IMG/VR virus record: IMGVR_UViG_3300018080_000131
Span: 1 to 64,000 of that record
Reading direction: 5' to 3' (one strand)
DNA from: a virus
Length of the DNA: 64,000 nucleotides
Below the pieces are notes generated by a model. It was not told where the DNA came from. It searched no databases and was given only the letters and a program-made list of their open reading frames with translations. Shown here piece after piece: positions 9,012 to 16,713 of this stretch. The position numbers were made by a program, and so were the translations under genes. Every line of letters begins with the position of its first letter. Position 1 is the stretch's first letter.

Positions 9012-9303
9012 TGATTATTTAGATAGTTCAAGGTTAGCTGATAATAAGTATAAATTACTTATTGAAAAGATTCAATCTGAGAGTTCTTTAGATAATAAGG
9101 TTGATGGATTGGCTACTTTGGTTTTTATGCTTATCAATAATGATATATCTTGTTTGGAAGCTGAAGTAAAAAGTGTTAAGAGTTTATTAAAAAAGCTTTA
9201 CAAGAGAATACTTATTTTTGGTATAGCTATTGTTATATTGTTTTTATTTTTTAATCCAGAGAGTTTGAATTTAATTCTACAGATTATTAAATTTTGTTTC
9301 TAA
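8989..9303 (+). CDS. Small protein with one C-terminal membrane segment
   Basis: 104 residues. Residues 1-70 are charged and helical. Residues about 72-88 (ILIFGIAIVILFLFF) are a strong transmembrane segment, followed by a second hydrophobic stretch to the end. A soluble N-terminal coiled coil with a C-terminal anchor can occur in holins or spanin-like proteins, but nothing here proves lysis function. Confidence 0.6.
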   Translation: MKKTLSLNDYLDSSRLADNKYKLLIEKIQSESSLDNKVDGLATLVFMLINNDISCLEAEVKSVKSLLKKLYKRILIFGIAIVILFLFFNPESLNLILQIIKFCF

Positions 9304-9318
9304 GGGAAAGGTGTAGTT

Positions 9319-9627
9319 ATGGATATAAACCTAATTCAAAAAGAGCAGATTATTTTAGACCAAGTTAAATTTTTAAATGTAATGTTAGAGCAATTGAGAA
9401 AGAGAAACAAATTATTAGAAAAGAAATTAGGTATGCATTATGCAAAGATGATAGGTTCAGGTACTCCTTATGAGAATCTGATTCATCATACAAGAAATAT
9501 AAAATCTGATTTTGATAATTATTTAAAAGTTGTCAGAGATGAGATAATAAAAATTGAGAAGGCTAAAGCTCAAGAGCAAAGAAAGAAGAGAAAGAAACAC
9601 AAGTATCAAAGTCATAACCAGGAATAA
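9319..9627 (+). CDS. Small coiled-coil protein, unknown
   Basis: 102 residues, helical throughout, with heptad-like Leu/Ile spacing at residues 10-40 and a very basic C-terminus (KKRKKHK). It is the last gene before a 180-bp non-coding gap. I see no strong terminator there: only an AT-rich inverted repeat ATTTTG/CAAAAT near 9647-9668 and T-runs to 9712. Confidence 0.6.
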   Translation: MDINLIQKEQIILDQVKFLNVMLEQLRKRNKLLEKKLGMHYAKMIGSGTPYENLIHHTRNIKSDFDNYLKVVRDEIIKIEKAKAQEQRKKRKKHKYQSHNQE

Positions 9628-9769
9628 TTCATTCCTTATTTTATGAAAATTTTGTAATTTTATCCAAAATCAAGGAATTTCTATAAATTTTTTTAAAAAT
9701 ATTTTTATACTTAAATCATTGTATAACAATAACTTAGCAAAAAAGTTGAAAAAAAGTTGAAAAAAAGAC

Positions 9770-9798
9770 TTGACAAATGACTAAAAATGGTTTATATT
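9770..9798 (+). promoter_or_regulatory. Strong sigma70-type promoter upstream of the ArdC-like gene
   Basis: TTGACA at 9770-9775 and TATATT at 9793-9798 with a 17-bp spacer. It is preceded by long A-tracts and by ATTGTATAACAATAACTTAG at about 9719-9738, which recurs upstream of the promoters at 56468 and 61905. An ATG at 9812 lies 13 bp after the -10 and is in frame with the gene. Confidence 0.85.
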
Positions 9799-9853
9799 AT
9801 AAGTAGAAACAATGAGAAAAGAAAAAGAAACAAACAAAAAAGGAGAAAGAGAA

Positions 9854-10690
9854 ATGTTAGATGTTTCAAAACTTGGTTCTAAGGAAAGAAAAAAGGTTCT
9901 TCAGGAAAAACTCAATGAGTTAGCTTCTAATCTAATTACAGATGTTGAGAAGCTTAAAGAGTTTGCTAGAAATTGGAGTGCTGGGTTTCATCATTATTCA
10001 TTTTATAATCTTCTTCTCATCTGGTGTCAGAAACCTAAAGCTACTCTTTGTGCTGGTTTCAAACAGTGGATTAAAAAGCACAAAAGGTTTGTAAGAAAAG
10101 GTGAAAAGGCTCTTTGGATTCTTGCTCCTATTTTCAAAAAAGAAAAGAAGGTTGAAGAGATTAAAGATGCTGATGGAAATGTGGTTGAGACAAAAGAGAA
10201 AGAGATTGATAAGCTGGTTGGTTTCACTTCAGTTCCAGTTTTTGATGTTTCACAAACAGAAGGAGAAGCTTTGGATATTGGTGGTAATAATGTAAAGGCA
10301 AATGGTGAGCTTCCTAATGTTGAAGAGATTGGCAAAAAGTTTGGTTTTCCAGTAAGAATCTCTCAGGGTGTTGCTGATGGTTGGACAAATGGTAAAGAGA
10401 TTGTACTTTGTGAAAGAAAAAATAAAGCTCAAATGGTTGCTTGTTTCTTTCATGAATTAGGTCATAATCTTTGTGGTCATCTTAAAGACAGAAAAGATGT
10501 TTCAAGAGAAAGAGCAGAATTAGAAGCTGAAGCTGTTAGTTTTTTGGTTTGCTCCTGCTTGAATATTGAGAATAATAATAGTGCTTCTTATATCTCTTGC
10601 TGGAAAGGTGATAGGGAAAAGATTGAGCAAAGTGCTTATAAGGTTTTAGGTGCTTCTGAAAAAATCTTGAAAAAAGTACTTGACAAATAA
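9854..10690 (+). CDS. ardC: ArdC-like antirestriction protein (ssDNA-binding N-domain plus zincin)
   Basis: 278 residues from the ATG preceded by AAGGAGAAAGAGAA. An in-frame ATG at 9812 would add 14 residues. The N-terminal half (FARNWSAGFHHYSFYNLLLI, then GFKQWIKKHKRFVRKGEKA) matches the ArdC/DUF1738 N-domain that binds single-stranded DNA. The C-terminal half has the zinc protease motif HELGH, followed by a downstream Glu in RAELEAEAVSF. ArdC proteins protect incoming DNA against restriction. Its strong promoter suggests expression soon after DNA entry. A promoter for the next gene is embedded in its last codons (10680-10685). The specific target is unknown. Confidence 0.82.
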   Translation: MLDVSKLGSKERKKVLQEKLNELASNLITDVEKLKEFARNWSAGFHHYSFYNLLLIWCQKPKATLCAGFKQWIKKHKRFVRKGEKALWILAPIFKKEKKVEEIKDADGNVVETKEKEIDKLVGFTSVPVFDVSQTEGEALDIGGNNVKANGELPNVEEIGKKFGFPVRISQGVADGWTNGKEIVLCERKNKAQMVACFFHELGHNLCGHLKDRKDVSRERAELEAEAVSFLVCSCLNIENNNSASYISCWKGDREKIEQSAYKVLGASEKILKKVLDK

Positions 10691-10707
10691 GGAATGTATG
10701 ATACAAT
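10680..10707 (+). promoter_or_regulatory. Sigma70-type promoter overlapping the ArdC gene end
   Basis: TTGACA at 10680-10685 and TACAAT at 10702-10707 with a 16-bp spacer. The -35 lies in the last sense codons of the upstream gene and the stop codon lies in the spacer. ATGs at 10706, 10712 and 10730 are all in the frame of the next gene. Confidence 0.7.
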
Positions 10708-10729
10708 GAAAATGAAAAGAGAAAATAAA

Positions 10730-10936
10730 ATGAAAGATAAAACAATGATTGAAGGGTTTAAAGATAGGTTAAGTAAGCTTGGTACAGATTATGATGAGTA
10801 TGTGAGGTTTAGAGAAGATTTACTGGAATATAAAAAGAAACTTCAGGATGATGCTCAAATAAGAAAAGTAGATAAGCTTGTTTATCTGTCTTTGATTGTT
10901 TGGGATAGTAAAGCAGAAACAATTACACTTTATTAA
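10730..10936 (+). CDS. Small charged protein, unknown
   Basis: 68 residues from 10730, where the GAGAAAATAAA leader resembles other starts in this genome. In-frame ATGs at 10706 and 10712 are possible. Helical, with a DYDEYVRFREDLLEYKKKL segment. No family recognised. Confidence 0.6.
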   Translation: MKDKTMIEGFKDRLSKLGTDYDEYVRFREDLLEYKKKLQDDAQIRKVDKLVYLSLIVWDSKAETITLY

Positions 10937-10947
10937 AGGAGAATAAA

Positions 10948-11427
10948 ATGAAAACAAAACAAGAAGAGATTCAACAGTTAGAGGATTTCTTGGGTACTTT
11001 GGAAAAAGGTGGTTACCTTGATATGATGTTTAAAGGAATCATGGAACATGCAAGGTATATCATCAAGAATGATTTTGGGATTTCCATTATTGAGCAGATG
11101 AAAAATTACATGGATGAGATTGGAAGGTATGAAGCTGATAAGAAAAAGCTCCAAGATGAATTAAGAGATAGTAATGAAGATTGGCATCTTAGGTTGAAGA
11201 AGATTGGTAAGAAAGCTGGTGAGAAGATGAGAGTGATGAATAATAAGATGAACCATTATAAAGGTGTTAACAGTACTATAATTGAAAGTAGAGATGATGT
11301 GGTAAAGGAATTCAATGAACTTAGAGACAAGTACTGGAAACAGATAGAAGAGCTTGATAATGCTAAGGAAGAAATACTGAAACTGAAAGCTAGGTTGTAT
11401 GACCTTGAGCATAAAGAGGAGAAGTAA
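10948..11427 (+). CDS. Coiled-coil protein, unknown
   Basis: 159 residues with a good ribosome binding site (AAAGGAGAATAAA). Residues 45-155 are a long charged coiled coil. No enzymatic motif is visible. It sits in a block of small genes between promoters at 10680 and 11614. Confidence 0.65.
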   Translation: MKTKQEEIQQLEDFLGTLEKGGYLDMMFKGIMEHARYIIKNDFGISIIEQMKNYMDEIGRYEADKKKLQDELRDSNEDWHLRLKKIGKKAGEKMRVMNNKMNHYKGVNSTIIESRDDVVKEFNELRDKYWKQIEELDNAKEEILKLKARLYDLEHKEEK

Positions 11428-11428
11428 A

Positions 11429-11617
11429 ATGAGAACAGTTAAAATAAAGATTGATATTCCTATAATGACAGAAGAAGAGTATCATGATTTGGATGATTAT
11501 ACAAGAAGAGAGTTTGGAAAAACTCTTGAAGATAAGCTTGAAGATGTTGTTGATAATTGGTTGGAAAAAGCAAAGGCTACAGTTGAAGTTGAAAAAAAGT
11601 TTAAAAAAAGTGCTTGA
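11429..11617 (+). CDS. Small acidic protein, unknown
   Basis: 62 residues, starting after GAGGAGAAGTAAA. The N-terminus is a beta strand (TVKIKIDIPI) followed by an acidic helix and a Lys-rich end. The stop codon TGA is the TGA inside the next promoter's TTGACA. Confidence 0.6.
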   Translation: MRTVKIKIDIPIMTEEEYHDLDDYTRREFGKTLEDKLEDVVDNWLEKAKATVEVEKKFKKSA

Positions 11618-11642
11618 CAAACTTTATGATTTATGATATGAT
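11614..11642 (+). promoter_or_regulatory. Sigma70-type promoter sharing bases with a stop codon
   Basis: TTGACA at 11614-11619 and TATGAT at 11637-11642, 17-bp spacer. The -35 hexamer supplies the TGA stop of the preceding gene. Confidence 0.75.
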
Positions 11643-11660
11643 GAAATTAAGGAGTAAGAA

Positions 11661-12002
11661 ATGACTAAATCAGAAAGAATGAAAGAGAGATGGAAAGACC
11701 CAGAGTTTAGGAAGAAACATGCAGAAGCTATTAAGAACAGAAGACCAAGAGGAGAGGTTAAAGCTGAGAAGGCTGAGAAAGCCAGGAGAAAGGCTGTAAG
11801 GAAAGAACACCAGGAGATGAAGGCTAAGGCTAGGGAAGAGAAGAAAAGGAAGAAGGAAGTGGTTGAGAAATACATTAAGGATACCAGCAGTAAGAGAGTT
11901 GAAATGAATAACTCATGGAGAACCTGTTTGTGTTGTGATAAGATTCTTCCTATTAATATGATTGTGGATAAGAGATTTAATATCTGCATTGATTGTAAAT
12001 AA
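11661..12002 (+). CDS. Basic protein with C-terminal zinc-binding Cys pairs
   Basis: 113 residues. Residues 1-85 are Lys/Arg/Glu-rich and helical. The last 25 residues have C-L-C-C and C-I-D-C pairs, a likely zinc-binding knuckle. Ribosome binding site AAGGAG. Function unknown; nucleic-acid binding would fit the charge. Confidence 0.6.
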   Translation: MTKSERMKERWKDPEFRKKHAEAIKNRRPRGEVKAEKAEKARRKAVRKEHQEMKAKAREEKKRKKEVVEKYIKDTSSKRVEMNNSWRTCLCCDKILPINMIVDKRFNICIDCK

Positions 12003-12014
12003 AGGAGCTAGGAA

Positions 12015-12677
12015 ATGAAACTTTATAATCACACAAGATTCAGTGATAGGGTTTTAAGGGATATGTTGGAACATGCATCTAAGGCTATTGGTGGTGTTAG
12101 AACTGATGATGTTGTTATTAAGGTTTCTGCTGGTAGGTCTTATTCAATCAGTGGTAAGGTTTTTAGGTCAAACCAAGTTTCTAATTTTTGGACAGAAGGA
12201 GCAAGGAAATTTAAAAGTAAGAATATTCCTTTTGATTTTATTGAGACAGATAAAGCTTATATGCAATTGATTATTCCTTATAGAAAATGGGATGTTGCAG
12301 GTTTTGTTAAATCAGTTTTTAAAATTATGGCTCATGAATGGAAGCATATAAAGGATGCTCAGGAAGGAGCTAGATTTGATTCTCATGATATTCCTTATAA
12401 GAAAAGGATTCAAGAAATAAGAGCTTTCCAAGCTGAACAAGATGCTATAAAATATTATAATGAATTTAATCCTGAATTTGATAATGTGATTCATATGTTT
12501 GTTAGAGAAATATTGAAAATTGTTGAGAAAAAGATTGATGCAAGAAAGAAAGCAGAAGAGAGGATGAGGAAACAAATGATGGAAAGGTTTCAAGCTAAGA
12601 AGAAATTAGAAGAACAAATAAATGAACTTAAACAGATAAGAAAAGAGTTAGAGGAAACTGAGGGAATTTATGTCTAA
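12015..12677 (+). CDS. Zincin-like metallopeptidase domain protein with coiled-coil tail
   Basis: 220 residues. The segment IMAHEWKH at about residue 110 has the HExxH zinc motif, and a following acidic helix (E-x-x-A-F-Q-A-E-Q-D-A) could give the third ligand. Residues 165-215 are a basic coiled coil. The phage carries several other HExxH proteins (9854, 39728, 58087). Substrate unknown. Confidence 0.6.
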   Translation: MKLYNHTRFSDRVLRDMLEHASKAIGGVRTDDVVIKVSAGRSYSISGKVFRSNQVSNFWTEGARKFKSKNIPFDFIETDKAYMQLIIPYRKWDVAGFVKSVFKIMAHEWKHIKDAQEGARFDSHDIPYKKRIQEIRAFQAEQDAIKYYNEFNPEFDNVIHMFVREILKIVEKKIDARKKAEERMRKQMMERFQAKKKLEEQINELKQIRKELEETEGIYV

Positions 12678-12861
12678 GAAAAAGAGAAGAGGAAGGCTTC
12701 CTTCAGTAAAGAAAATTGAGTTTAGCAGGTGTAAGAATTGTCCATTAAAATATTATGGTGTAGAAAAGGATGCTAAAACTGGTAAGATTCTCAGAGTTTT
12801 TGATTGCAGAAAAGATTGTATTTTGTTAAAAAAGACAAAACCAGAAGGTTTGGAATTATGA
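12670..12861 (+). CDS. Small Cys-containing basic protein
   Basis: 63 residues overlapping the previous stop. C-K-N-C at about residue 21 and two later Cys (D-C, D-C) suggest a zinc site. The N-terminus is very basic. No family recognised. The 34-codon frame after it (12858-12962) runs through a promoter and is probably not a gene. Confidence 0.55.
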   Translation: MSKKKRRGRLPSVKKIEFSRCKNCPLKYYGVEKDAKTGKILRVFDCRKDCILLKKTKPEGLEL

Positions 12862-12920
12862 AATTGAATAAATTTTCAAAAAAGTTTTACAGAGGTAACT
12901 TACCAAAAGTAGGTTGTTTT

Positions 12921-12963
12921 AACCAAAACTTGGTTGACAAGCTACTACTTTTTATGGTATAAT
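12921..12963 (+). promoter_or_regulatory. Promoter with a perfect dyad over the -35 (operator candidate)
   Basis: TTGACA at 12934-12939 and TATAAT at 12958-12963 with an 18-bp spacer. A perfect inverted repeat AACCAA-AAC-TTGGTT at 12921-12935 overlaps the first two bases of the -35, and GGTT-GTTTT-AACC overlaps it on the left. There is no T-run, so an operator is more likely than a terminator. Confidence 0.65.
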
Positions 12964-12985
12964 AATAATGAAAGGAGAAAGAACT

Positions 12986-13222
12986 ATGATGATTTATCCA
13001 ACAAAGCAAGGAGCTTTAAGACCAGGAAACTATTGGAGAGTGGTCTTCAAGTTCCAAAAGAATGAAAAGGAATGGTTTCCAACAATTCATCTATTTGATG
13101 ATGAGGAAGAAGCTAAGGCTAAGGTTGAGGAGTTGAATGAATTTACTGGAATGGTGCATAGTTTAGGGACAGTAACTATTCAGAAACAGGTGAGGTGGGG
13201 AGATGTTGTGCAAAAAGTGTAA
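12986..13222 (+). CDS. Small protein, unknown
   Basis: 78 residues from the ATG after AAAGGAGAAAGAACT. An in-frame ATG at 12968 sits at the predicted transcription start. Mixed alpha/beta (NYWRVVFKFQ..WFPTIHLFDDEEEAKAKVEEL), with no named family. It overlaps the next gene by 20 bp. Confidence 0.6.
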   Translation: MMIYPTKQGALRPGNYWRVVFKFQKNEKEWFPTIHLFDDEEEAKAKVEELNEFTGMVHSLGTVTIQKQVRWGDVVQKV

Positions 13223-13454
13223 GAAAGAAATTAGGTTGAAAGGTCTTTTCTTTGCAAACAAGCTTTCAATAGACAAAGGATATTGCAGTTGGGCTTGTAT
13301 GCTGGCTGATTTAGGAGAAGATGCTTGGGAAATTCTAAGGAAGTACATTAAAGATTCAGATGAGGAATTTAAAAAGAATAGGAAAGAGTTTGAAGAGTGG
13401 AAGAAAAGGAGATTTCAGGAAATGCAGGAGAAAAAAAATGAAAGAAATGATTAG
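13203..13454 (+). CDS. Small zinc-finger-like protein
   Basis: 83 residues. M-L-C-K-K-C near the start and Y-C-S-W-A-C at about residue 28 form a probable CxxC...CxxxC zinc site like those in treble-clef stubs. The rest is a charged helix. Overlaps both neighbours. Confidence 0.55.
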   Translation: MLCKKCKKEIRLKGLFFANKLSIDKGYCSWACMLADLGEDAWEILRKYIKDSDEEFKKNRKEFEEWKKRRFQEMQEKKNERND

Positions 13455-13617
13455 TAAGGATAGGTCTAATTACAAAATTAGAAAGGTTATAGCCAAAACT
13501 GAAGCTAGAACAAAGGCTCTTATGGATAAAGTTAATGAGTATAGAAGTATTATTCATGAGTTACAGGTTAAGCTTCATGAGGCTGAGAAGAGGTTAGAAG
13601 AATGTCAAAAGAAATAG
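13438..13617 (+). CDS. Small coiled-coil protein, unknown
   Basis: 59 residues from the ATG after GCAGGAGAAAAAAA. Helical with heptad spacing (IHELQVKLHEAEKRLEE). Starts inside the end of the previous gene. No motif. Confidence 0.5.
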   Translation: MKEMISKDRSNYKIRKVIAKTEARTKALMDKVNEYRSIIHELQVKLHEAEKRLEECQKK

Positions 13618-13775
13618 ATGAAGGAATGGAAAGGTTTATTAAGTGGAAGAAGGATTGTTTTATGTCTTGGTTTAACAGTTTGTCAAAAAGGAAACAGTTG
13701 TATTATAAATGGTGGATGGAGAATAGTCATAAAATTCCTATAGAAGACTTAGAAAAAATGGGAAAGACAAATTGA
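13602..13775 (+). CDS. Small aromatic/basic protein, unknown
   Basis: 57 residues, starting 16 bp before the previous stop. Rich in Lys and Trp (FIKWKKDCF, YYKWWMENS). The stop is read from TTGA, whose TTG can start the next small gene. Confidence 0.5.
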   Translation: MSKEIDEGMERFIKWKKDCFMSWFNSLSKRKQLYYKWWMENSHKIPIEDLEKMGKTN

Positions 13776-13891
13776 GATTCATAGCTGGTTTGTGTTTACT
13801 TTGGTTTTTCATTTGGGTATGGACAGTACTTGATTTAATGGATGCTGAAGGAACAGGTGAAATAAGAATTTTTAAAAGGAGAAGAAAATGA
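13772..13891 (+). CDS. Tiny membrane protein with TTG start
   Basis: 39 residues if TTG at 13772 is used. Residues 4-21 (IAGLCLLWFFIWVWTVL) form one transmembrane segment, followed by a basic tail. It overlaps the previous stop as TTGA and the next start as ATGA, which suggests translational coupling at both ends. Without expression data the start codon is uncertain. Confidence 0.4.
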   Translation: MRFIAGLCLLWFFIWVWTVLDLMDAEGTGEIRIFKRRRK

Positions 13892-14334
13892 AACAAAGAA
13901 GGTTTGACCAAAAGAATTTAATTAGGTTGGCTGAGGAGTATGTGAATACTTCTGATGATACTGTATTTGAGAGATTAATGGCTGAGGAGCTAGATGCTTT
14001 AATTGGAATACAGTTGGGAAAGAATTATATGAGTGTAAGGGAGTTTTGGGAAGATATGAAGCAGGAAGTTATGATGTACTTGTGGAAGAATAGGGAAACA
14101 GTGAAGAGTACAAAGAGTAGAAGTTATTATCAGTTTTATTATATTAGAATTAGAGGTAGATTAAATCATATTGTAACTAACCAAAATAGGACAAATAGAA
14201 ACTCTTATAAAACAGGAATGAAAATATCATCTTATGATTCTCAAAATGATGCTGTAATAGCATTTGATAATTTATCATTAAAAGATAAAAAAGACTTAGG
14301 ATTGCCAGAATATTCTGATGAAATTGATATGTAA
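13888..14334 (+). CDS. Sigma-factor region-2-like protein
   Basis: 148 residues. The core DMKQEVMMYLWKNR followed by YYQFYYIRIRGRLNHIV has the shape of sigma70 region 2 (acidic-Gln helix, then F-x-x-Y-x-x-x-I-R-x-R). The C-terminal half of the GIY-YIG protein at 48534 is clearly a paralogue (shared LGKNY, DxxxW..DM+Q(D/E)V, LWKNR.TV). There is no obvious region 4. It may act as a phage transcription factor, perhaps on the repeated 28-bp element just downstream. This is inference from pattern similarity only. Confidence 0.5.
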   Translation: MKQRRFDQKNLIRLAEEYVNTSDDTVFERLMAEELDALIGIQLGKNYMSVREFWEDMKQEVMMYLWKNRETVKSTKSRSYYQFYYIRIRGRLNHIVTNQNRTNRNSYKTGMKISSYDSQNDAVIAFDNLSLKDKKDLGLPEYSDEIDM

Positions 14335-14360
14335 ATGTGGTACTATATAGATGAAAGGAG
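14333..14360 (+). promoter_or_regulatory. 28-bp repeated element, copy 1 (core GTGGTACTATATAGATGA)
   Basis: Begins in the stop codon of the sigma-like gene and ends with AAGGAG. Near-identical copies occur at 26406-26433 and 54436-54463, always directly after a stop codon. TACTATATAG could be a phage-specific promoter core. Confidence 0.6.
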
Positions 14361-14375
14361 AACAAGACACAAAAA

Positions 14376-14461
14376 TGGGAGAAGCAAGTGAGCAAGGAGA
14401 AAAGTTTAGAAGAGTGGGTTTTACTCCTTTTCCTGCTCTGATAAATGTTCCTTGCTTCTCC
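14376..14461 (+). ncRNA. Structured intergenic RNA or leader
   Basis: GGAGAAGCAAG at 14378-14388 pairs perfectly with CTTGCTTCTCC at 14451-14461 (11 bp). Inside, GAGCA at 14390-14394 pairs with TGCTC at 14434-14438 and the stem continues through GGA/TCC. The segment lies between the 28-bp element and the next gene's ribosome binding site. It could be a small RNA or a regulatory leader. No convincing tRNA fold. Confidence 0.55.
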
Positions 14462-14481
14462 TACATTAAAGGAAATATAAA

Positions 14482-14772
14482 ATGACAAAAGAACAAGCTA
14501 TTAAATTAGCAGAAAGTAGGTTTTGGGAAGATATGACAAATTATGATATTGCTAAGTTTCAATTATTTGAAGATAAGCTTTGTATGCCTTTTGAAATATT
14601 TCATAAAGCAATTGAAGAAGTATTAGGAAGACCAGTGTTTATTCATGAATTTGGTCTTAATAGAGAAGGTCTTAAAAAAGAGCTATTGGGAGAAAAAGAA
14701 TCTCCTTCTCTTGAAGATATAATTAATCTTATTCCAAAAAATAAGAGAGTTATTGTTATTAAAGGAAAATAA
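14482..14772 (+). CDS. Small protein, unknown
   Basis: 96 residues, helical N-terminal half (KEQAIKLAESRFWEDM, EIFHKAIEEVLGRPV), C-terminus ending in a beta strand (RVIVIKGK). Ribosome binding site AAAGGAAATATAAA. No named family. Confidence 0.6.
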   Translation: MTKEQAIKLAESRFWEDMTNYDIAKFQLFEDKLCMPFEIFHKAIEEVLGRPVFIHEFGLNREGLKKELLGEKESPSLEDIINLIPKNKRVIVIKGK

Positions 14773-14774
14773 AA

Positions 14775-14918
14775 ATGAAAAAATGGAATATTAAACTTAA
14801 TCTTATTGCTCCAATTCAAATAATTGTTTCTTTGATTTTAGGATTTACTGGTTTGGTTAATTGGTGGGTTATTGCATTTGTTTGGTTAATGCATACAAGT
14901 TTTGATATAGAAATATGA
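14775..14918 (+). CDS. Small two-helix membrane protein
   Basis: 47 residues with two hydrophobic segments (residues 10-27 and 29-40). Starts 3 bp after the previous stop and ends in an ATGA overlap with the helicase gene. Function unknown. Confidence 0.5.
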   Translation: MKKWNIKLNLIAPIQIIVSLILGFTGLVNWWVIAFVWLMHTSFDIEI

Positions 14919-16318
14919 TTAAAGACAAAGTTACAATAGCAGTAGGTAATGTTTATTCTATGCTGTCAGATTATACTGAAGAGCTTGAGAAAAAACTTAC
15001 TTGTGCTTATGAAAACTATTGGTTTTCACCAAAATATAAATCTGGTCTTTGGGATGGTATGTATCACTTCTTAAAGATACCCAGCTTGAAGTTTCCAACA
15101 GGTTTAATGTTTCTGGTTACAGAATATCTTAAAGAGAATGGTATTGAGTATGAGTTTATTGATAATAGGAAGGTTGTTAATCCTAGTGCTTTTATACTAT
15201 CTGATGATATGTTGGAAGGAATAACTCTGAGAGACTATCAAAAAGATGCTGTCAGAGAGGCTGTAGTCAATTCTAGAGGTATTTTAGAGCTTCCTACAGG
15301 TTCAGGCAAGACAGAGATAGCAATTGCTGTTACAAAGGCTCTAAGGCTTAAAACATTATTCCTGGTTAATACAAAAGACCTTCTTCATCAAACAAGAGAA
15401 AGATTCAAGAAGAGGTTGGGTTGTGATGTTGGTATTGTTGGTGATAGTTTGATTATTGGTGATGATGAAAATATTACAATTGCTACAGTTCAAACAGTTA
15501 ATTCATTGATGAAAAGTAATTTAAAAGAAACCAAAAAATGGTTGAACAAGTTTGAGGTAATATTCTTTGATGAATGTCATCATGCAAGTTCACAAACATT
15601 CTATAAGGTTGGGATGTTTTGTCATGGTGCTTATTACAGGTTTGGTCTTTCTGGTACTGCATTGAGAAGAGACAGGCTTTCTAATCTAAAGCTTATGGCT
15701 TTAACAGGTGAGCAAATTTATAAGCTTCCTGCTCAGGAGCTTATTGATAAAGGTGATATTAGTGATATTGAGATTAAGATTTTCAATTACCCAGGATTAG
15801 AATATTATGGTGAGAAGTGGTTGGAGATTTATGATAAAGGAATTGTAAGGAATGAACAAAGAAATGATGTTATTGCTAATATTGCTTGTAAGGATTTTGC
15901 TTTTGGTAAGAGAGTTATGATTCTTGTGAGATATATAGAACATGGAGAGATATTGGAAAACAAACTACAAAATGAGTATAAGCTTCCTTGTGTTTTTATT
16001 CATGGTTCTCATACCAGTAAAGAAAGAAAGGAAGTAAAGGAGATGTTTGATAAGGATGGTGATTTTATTCTTATAGCTTCTCCTATATATAATGAAGGTG
16101 TTGATATTCCTACAGTGAATAGTTTAATTATTGGTGCTGGTGGTAAATCAGAAGTTAGAACAATTCAGCAGGTAGGAAGAGGATTAAGGAAAAAGGATGA
16201 TGGAAGTAAGCTGATTGTATATGATTTTCAGGATACAGGAAAGTTTCTCACTAAACATAGTGAGAAAAGAATTGAGATATATAAGAAGGAATTTAATTAC
16301 AAAGGAGATGTAAAATGA
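14915..16318 (+). CDS. SF2 DNA helicase, UvsW/RAD25-like
   Basis: 467 residues. Walker A ELPTGSGKTE at about 127-136, DEAH-box variant DECHH at about 217, motif III SGTA, and motif VI QQVGRGLRK near the C-terminus give a complete SF2 helicase core. Residues 1-100 form an N-terminal domain like that of UvsW (F-S-P-K-Y-K-S-G-L-W-D-G is typical). UvsW-like enzymes unwind branched DNA and recombination intermediates. The recombination genes UvsX, SbcC and SbcD are present elsewhere in the window, which fits a T4-like recombination-dependent replication scheme. Confidence 0.85.
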   Translation: MIKDKVTIAVGNVYSMLSDYTEELEKKLTCAYENYWFSPKYKSGLWDGMYHFLKIPSLKFPTGLMFLVTEYLKENGIEYEFIDNRKVVNPSAFILSDDMLEGITLRDYQKDAVREAVVNSRGILELPTGSGKTEIAIAVTKALRLKTLFLVNTKDLLHQTRERFKKRLGCDVGIVGDSLIIGDDENITIATVQTVNSLMKSNLKETKKWLNKFEVIFFDECHHASSQTFYKVGMFCHGAYYRFGLSGTALRRDRLSNLKLMALTGEQIYKLPAQELIDKGDISDIEIKIFNYPGLEYYGEKWLEIYDKGIVRNEQRNDVIANIACKDFAFGKRVMILVRYIEHGEILENKLQNEYKLPCVFIHGSHTSKERKEVKEMFDKDGDFILIASPIYNEGVDIPTVNSLIIGAGGKSEVRTIQQVGRGLRKKDDGSKLIVYDFQDTGKFLTKHSEKRIEIYKKEFNYKGDVK

Positions 16319-16713
16319 CAAAAGTAACTAAAGTGTTTTTATGGATTTTTGGTATTCTTGGGATTTTGATTATTACAGGTGTTTTTTTATCAGGATATTT
16401 TGATGGAAGGAAGTATGTTCCTTATGAAAAACCAACAAAATCTGAAGGTGAAAAGATGAGAACTTGGGAAGGTTTTGAATATGCTCAAACTGGTCAAACA
16501 TGGAAAATCTATGGTGAGTATACTCCAGTTTGGAGTTCACCTGATGGTAACAGAATTTTAGAGACTACTTTAGGTGATGGTATTAAGGTTAGGATTATCA
16601 GTGTTACAAGAACAGAGTATGATATTTGGTATTTTTGTGAAGCTGATACTTTTCCTATTGTAAAAGGCTATATTTGTGTTGCTCAGGTTGATGATGCAAG
16701 GAGAATAAAATGA
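16315..16713 (+). CDS. Membrane-anchored SH3-like protein
   Basis: 132 residues, ATGA overlap with the helicase gene. Residues 7-27 are a transmembrane segment or uncleaved signal anchor (VFLWIFGILGILIITGVFL). Residues 55-130 are beta-rich and SH3b-like (WKIYGEYTPVWSSPDG ... WYFCEADTFPIVKGYICV). The domain is probably outside the inner membrane and could bind cell wall or interfere with superinfection. That role is inference. Confidence 0.6.
   Translation: MTKVTKVFLWIFGILGILIITGVFLSGYFDGRKYVPYEKPTKSEGEKMRTWEGFEYAQTGQTWKIYGEYTPVWSSPDGNRILETTLGDGIKVRIISVTRTEYDIWYFCEADTFPIVKGYICVAQVDDARRIK

Noticed and set aside
9628-9769. Intrinsic terminator after the tail operon
   Set aside because: Only AT-rich weak inverted repeats and scattered T-runs, with no stable stem followed by a T-run.
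14376-14461. tRNA with long variable arm
   Set aside because: The 7-bp end pairing fits, but there is no T-loop-like GTTC-containing arm in the right place and no anticodon arm.
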